A stretch of DNA of 64,000 bases, from positions 13,467,001-13,531,000 of the forward strand of contig CP141126.1 of NCBI GenBank assembly GCA_035236585.1, read 5' to 3'. Source of the DNA: Warburgia ugandensis. Its lineage: Eukaryota > Streptophyta > Magnoliopsida > Canellales > Canellaceae. How positions within the stretch are numbered: the stretch's first letter is position 1; each line of letters opens with the position of its first letter. The notes beneath the pieces are model-generated. The model was given only the letters and a program-made list of their open reading frames with translations. It was not told the DNA's origin and ran no database searches. The translations under genes and the position numbers were made by a program. Of the stretch, positions 61,114-64,000 are shown in pieces.

Positions 61114-61850
61114 AAACAAAGATATACATTATTCAGATAACTTTAAGAATAATACCTGATGGAGGACGCCAACCTAATAGTCGATTAACACAATAATGTT
61201 TATTTGACGATCCTAACCAGCAAGAAGTAGGGTTTTCAAAGGTTGTAATCATTCAATGACTTTGTCATTTGGTATACAAGATAGTTGGAACAAGAGAAAT
61301 TAGATAAACGGATCGATCAATCAGGGTTTATCCATTTCAATAAATTACTGCTGACTGCTCTTGAAAATATATTGAATCTATCATTGCTGATTTGATGTTC
61401 TTTATTCAAATAAATGTGAAATTTCTCATCTAAATGTGTATTCAGGGGTGTTAATTTGTCAGGTAAAAAGGCTTTTACCAGGTAAAAAAGGTGTAATGTA
61501 ATTGGTTGTAGACAACTTAACATCTCCATTAAGATATATACCCTTACAGGTTTAAGTGGTTACTTTCACTTGTAGCTGTGATTTAGATTTAAGGGAGTGT
61601 GTGAATGATTTGTTTATAATTCTTTGTTTGTACCAAAAAAAGAAAGAAAGAAATCCCTTAAAAGTTACTTTGTTAGAGATCTTACTATCATCAATTGAAT
61701 TTACACCATGGTGACAAAGGAATCCAATATTATTATTTTTTAATTTGGAAAGCTCGAGTTATTAACTCATCTGATTTCCTACAATTCTTGCCCCGTGACC
61801 CATCAATTAGTGGCTGCTGGGCCCACCAAATGATCGTTTTCTGATCGTCT

Positions 61851-62030
61851 GGGGCGGCCCTGATGCACGAAGCTTCCACATATACAGGGTCCAGGGAAGG
61901 GGTGAACCACAGGGCTCTATAGTACACAGTCATACTTTACACTTTTGCATGAGGCTATTTTCACGTCTTGAACCTGTGACCTTTAGGTCACACAACGACA
62001 ACTTTATCATGGTGTCAAGGCTCCCCTTCT
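61851..62030 (-). mobile_element. Au-type SINE, full length, diverged
   Basis: Reverse-oriented: ggggcggccctgatgcacga, acttttgcatgaggctattt, ccttgaacctgtgacctt-like box B region, and ggtgtcaaggctccccttct at the head end. Confidence 0.85.
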
Positions 62031-63487
62031 AACCATCAATCACAGTAAAATTAAGAAGAGATGGTCCAGATTGCCTGGTACGAGATTGGCTTGAGTTGCC
62101 ATCGGTTTCTTCACGAGCCATTAATCAGGACCAAAGGTAGAGAGGATGTCGTATGAACAGCTTGCGGTGTGGATGATAGAAGGTGCAAGCCAGGCCCAGA
62201 TTTTGGTGATCAAGCCGTTTGTCTTCTGCAGCTTTTCTGTTACATAGGTCATGCCCCAAAAGTCTCATCCATGGCATGATCCCAGTCTTTGTTTTTCTGG
62301 AGCAGTAAAATGATGGTAAAAGTCCTTTCCGTCCAATTTATGACTCAAAGATCAAAGGCAACGGCCATCTAATTAATGGATGAGATTGTTGGGCAAGGCT
62401 TACTTAAGATAGGGCTCAGGATGTGAATTTGGATCAACTGAATCCTTAGCCTTGCTCGCAGTTATTTACCGTGTACTTGCGTGACTATCTCATAATTCTT
62501 CTTGCATGGTATTGGCAGACGTAAATCAGTGCACGGATTTGCACCGTAGATCTGGAAGCCAGAATTTGAGGTGGGCCATGCACTAAACTTCTCCAATTCC
62601 ATTATCCTAACCACTATTACTATTGTTCTGTAATGGGAAATGGACGGCTCGGAAAGTTAAGGAAAAGGGTGAAAATCTTACTGACGAAAAGAAGAGTCAC
62701 TAGAGGTTTTTTAAACTAAAAGTCAAATTCATCTGTTATTTTCTTTCCATTCATTCTAGGTCGTCTCGACCCTCCTTTTTTTTCCGAACAAAGGAAAGCA
62801 TATTCTTTGGTGGATCTCTCTTATTATTATCGAGTCCTCTTCGTTTCTAAAGTTGTTTTTATTTCACATCTATTTCTTTCAATTTCCCAGTGACAGCAAG
62901 TGACAATATTCTGCTTAAATAGTAAACACAGGTGATAAATAAGAGAATACTAAAGATTGGAACCATAAAAATTTTCTATTCTTACATAAGGTACTTATTA
63001 GCCGAATAAGTACATTAAGTTGAATACAATTATTTTGACGTATCTACAATAATACCAATCCAACCCATTTCATGAATAAAACATGACGAATTAACCAACC
63101 AACAAAACTATTACCTAGCATATGAGGTAGAATAAACGAACAATTTCAATCGCCAACAGTAGCCTCCCAATGTACTTTTAATGGTTGTGAGTTCAACAAT
63201 ATTCCATACAATATTCTAAGAGACAATTACAACATCACATATTCGAGTTTGCACTTGCTAGCTTGCTGGTCGCGGTGAATCCTGATATTGTCTTAGGGAC
63301 AGTGCAGATTGACGTGCCTCCACCGATAAGTCTTGAACTTACTGATCACTTATTTGCTTATTCATGTCTTGGATTCTTCTGGTTTACTGCTTAAATTTGC
63401 TTTTACGAGTCTTGGTTTACAACCAACAGGCTGTGGATTCAACCTCACCCACCGATCCAAAAAGAACGAAGAGGATTTTTTTAGATG
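62031..63487. other. Unassigned DNA
   Basis: No gene or element recognised; short open frames only. A 60-codon frame at 63364-63546 ends in a SINE and looks accidental. Confidence 0.3.
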
Positions 63488-63503
63488 ATAACATAATTGT
63501 AGG

Positions 63504-63697
63504 TGGAATGGAGCCTTGTCGCAATAGTAGAGTTGTCGTCGTGTGATTTTGAGGTCACAGGTTCAAGATATAGAAACAATCGCTTATAAAATACAAGATA
63601 AGGCTGCATACTATTAACCCTTGTGGTTAACTACTTTATTGAATCCTCCATACACGCAAACATTGTGCACCAAGGCTGCTTTTCTTTTCTTTTTTTT
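63504..63697 (+). mobile_element. Au-type SINE, full length
   Basis: Plus-strand copy: gagccttgtcgcaatagtag (box A), tcacaggttcaagatatag (box B), accaaggctgcttttctttt (tail). The duplication ataacataattgtagg / ataacattattatagg lies at 63488-63503 and 63698-63713. Confidence 0.9.
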
Positions 63698-63713
63698 ATA
63701 ACATTATTATAGG

Positions 63714-64000
63714 ATGATAGACTACTCCCAAATGAGGCAGATTAAATTTTTGGAGGTAATAAGCTGCATGTCAGGGTTTAGACTAACTAAATCACATCAG
63801 TATTGTTTCTGCAGAAAGAGATCCTCTCGTCTAAAGCTCGCCTTTAGTTGATGTTCCTCGGGCGGTTGCATGGGCTGGCGGATCCTCACAGGTTCTGGAC
63901 TTGCTCCAACTCTCCAACCAGACCTCATCGCGGATTTTGGAGTGCGAATCATCGTTGCGGTGCCAAGACCAGTGGGCGTGCGTTTGGTTCAGCACCCGCA
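63714..64000. other. Window end; GC-rich edge
   Basis: From about 63830 the GC content rises and both strands are open over parts, as at the start of a gene or element beyond the window. I cannot identify it. Confidence 0.25.

Noticed and set aside
1..64000. CRISPR arrays, operons or phage-like systems
   Set aside because: The spliced genes and plant retroelements show eukaryotic DNA; no regularly spaced short repeats were seen.

Overview
The window is nuclear DNA of a flowering plant. Genes are split into many short exons with GT..AG introns, proteins belong to plant-typical families, and the spaces and introns are packed with plant transposable elements. More than twenty copies or pieces of one tRNA-derived SINE that I recognise as the Au SINE family are present, beside two kinds of LINE, solo LTRs, a Mutator-type element and a hAT-type MITE. 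I cannot name the species; Au SINEs occur widely in angiosperms.

Layout. 1-720: 3' end of an L1-type LINE. 985-5218 (minus): the 5' exons of TAF12, a TFIID/SAGA subunit; its histone-fold exons lie off the left edge. 6007-11402 (minus): an 11-exon secreted subtilase (S8A, SBT type) with Asp, His, Asn and Ser catalytic motifs but a doubtful frame in the propeptide exon. 15033-17229 (minus): a broken tandem copy of that subtilase, with the Asp/His exons deleted and SINE insertions inside an exon. 18274-18899: a Mutator-like element with long inverted repeats and a GC-rich core. 19955-30738 (minus): a complete 11-exon SLC35F/DUF914 drug/metabolite transporter (333 codons), carrying a 3-kb solo LTR in intron 3. 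32560-38236 (minus): a decayed duplicate of that transporter. 39866-53363 (minus): a complete 13-exon HIAT1/MFSD14-like major facilitator transporter (452 codons), whose introns hold a GRAS (SCL32-like) gene fragment, an RTE-type LINE with tandem repeats at its 5' end, and SINEs. 55870-60957 (plus): a degenerate L1-type LINE with a nested SINE. 61000-64000: SINEs and otherwise unassigned DNA.

Exon boundaries were read by eye from splice consensus and codon phase. For TAF12, the SLC35F-like gene and the HIAT1-like gene every exon joins in frame. The four genes have no evident shared pathway; they are ordinary neighbours. I saw no novel enzymatic or defence system. The most interesting content is mobile-element biology: a 28-bp SINE head with a full target-site duplication, a solo LTR nested in a SINE, 5'-truncated SINE and LINE stubs with clear duplications, an RTE 5' tandem repeat, a possible Pack-MULE, and a clean GRAS 5'-end fragment.
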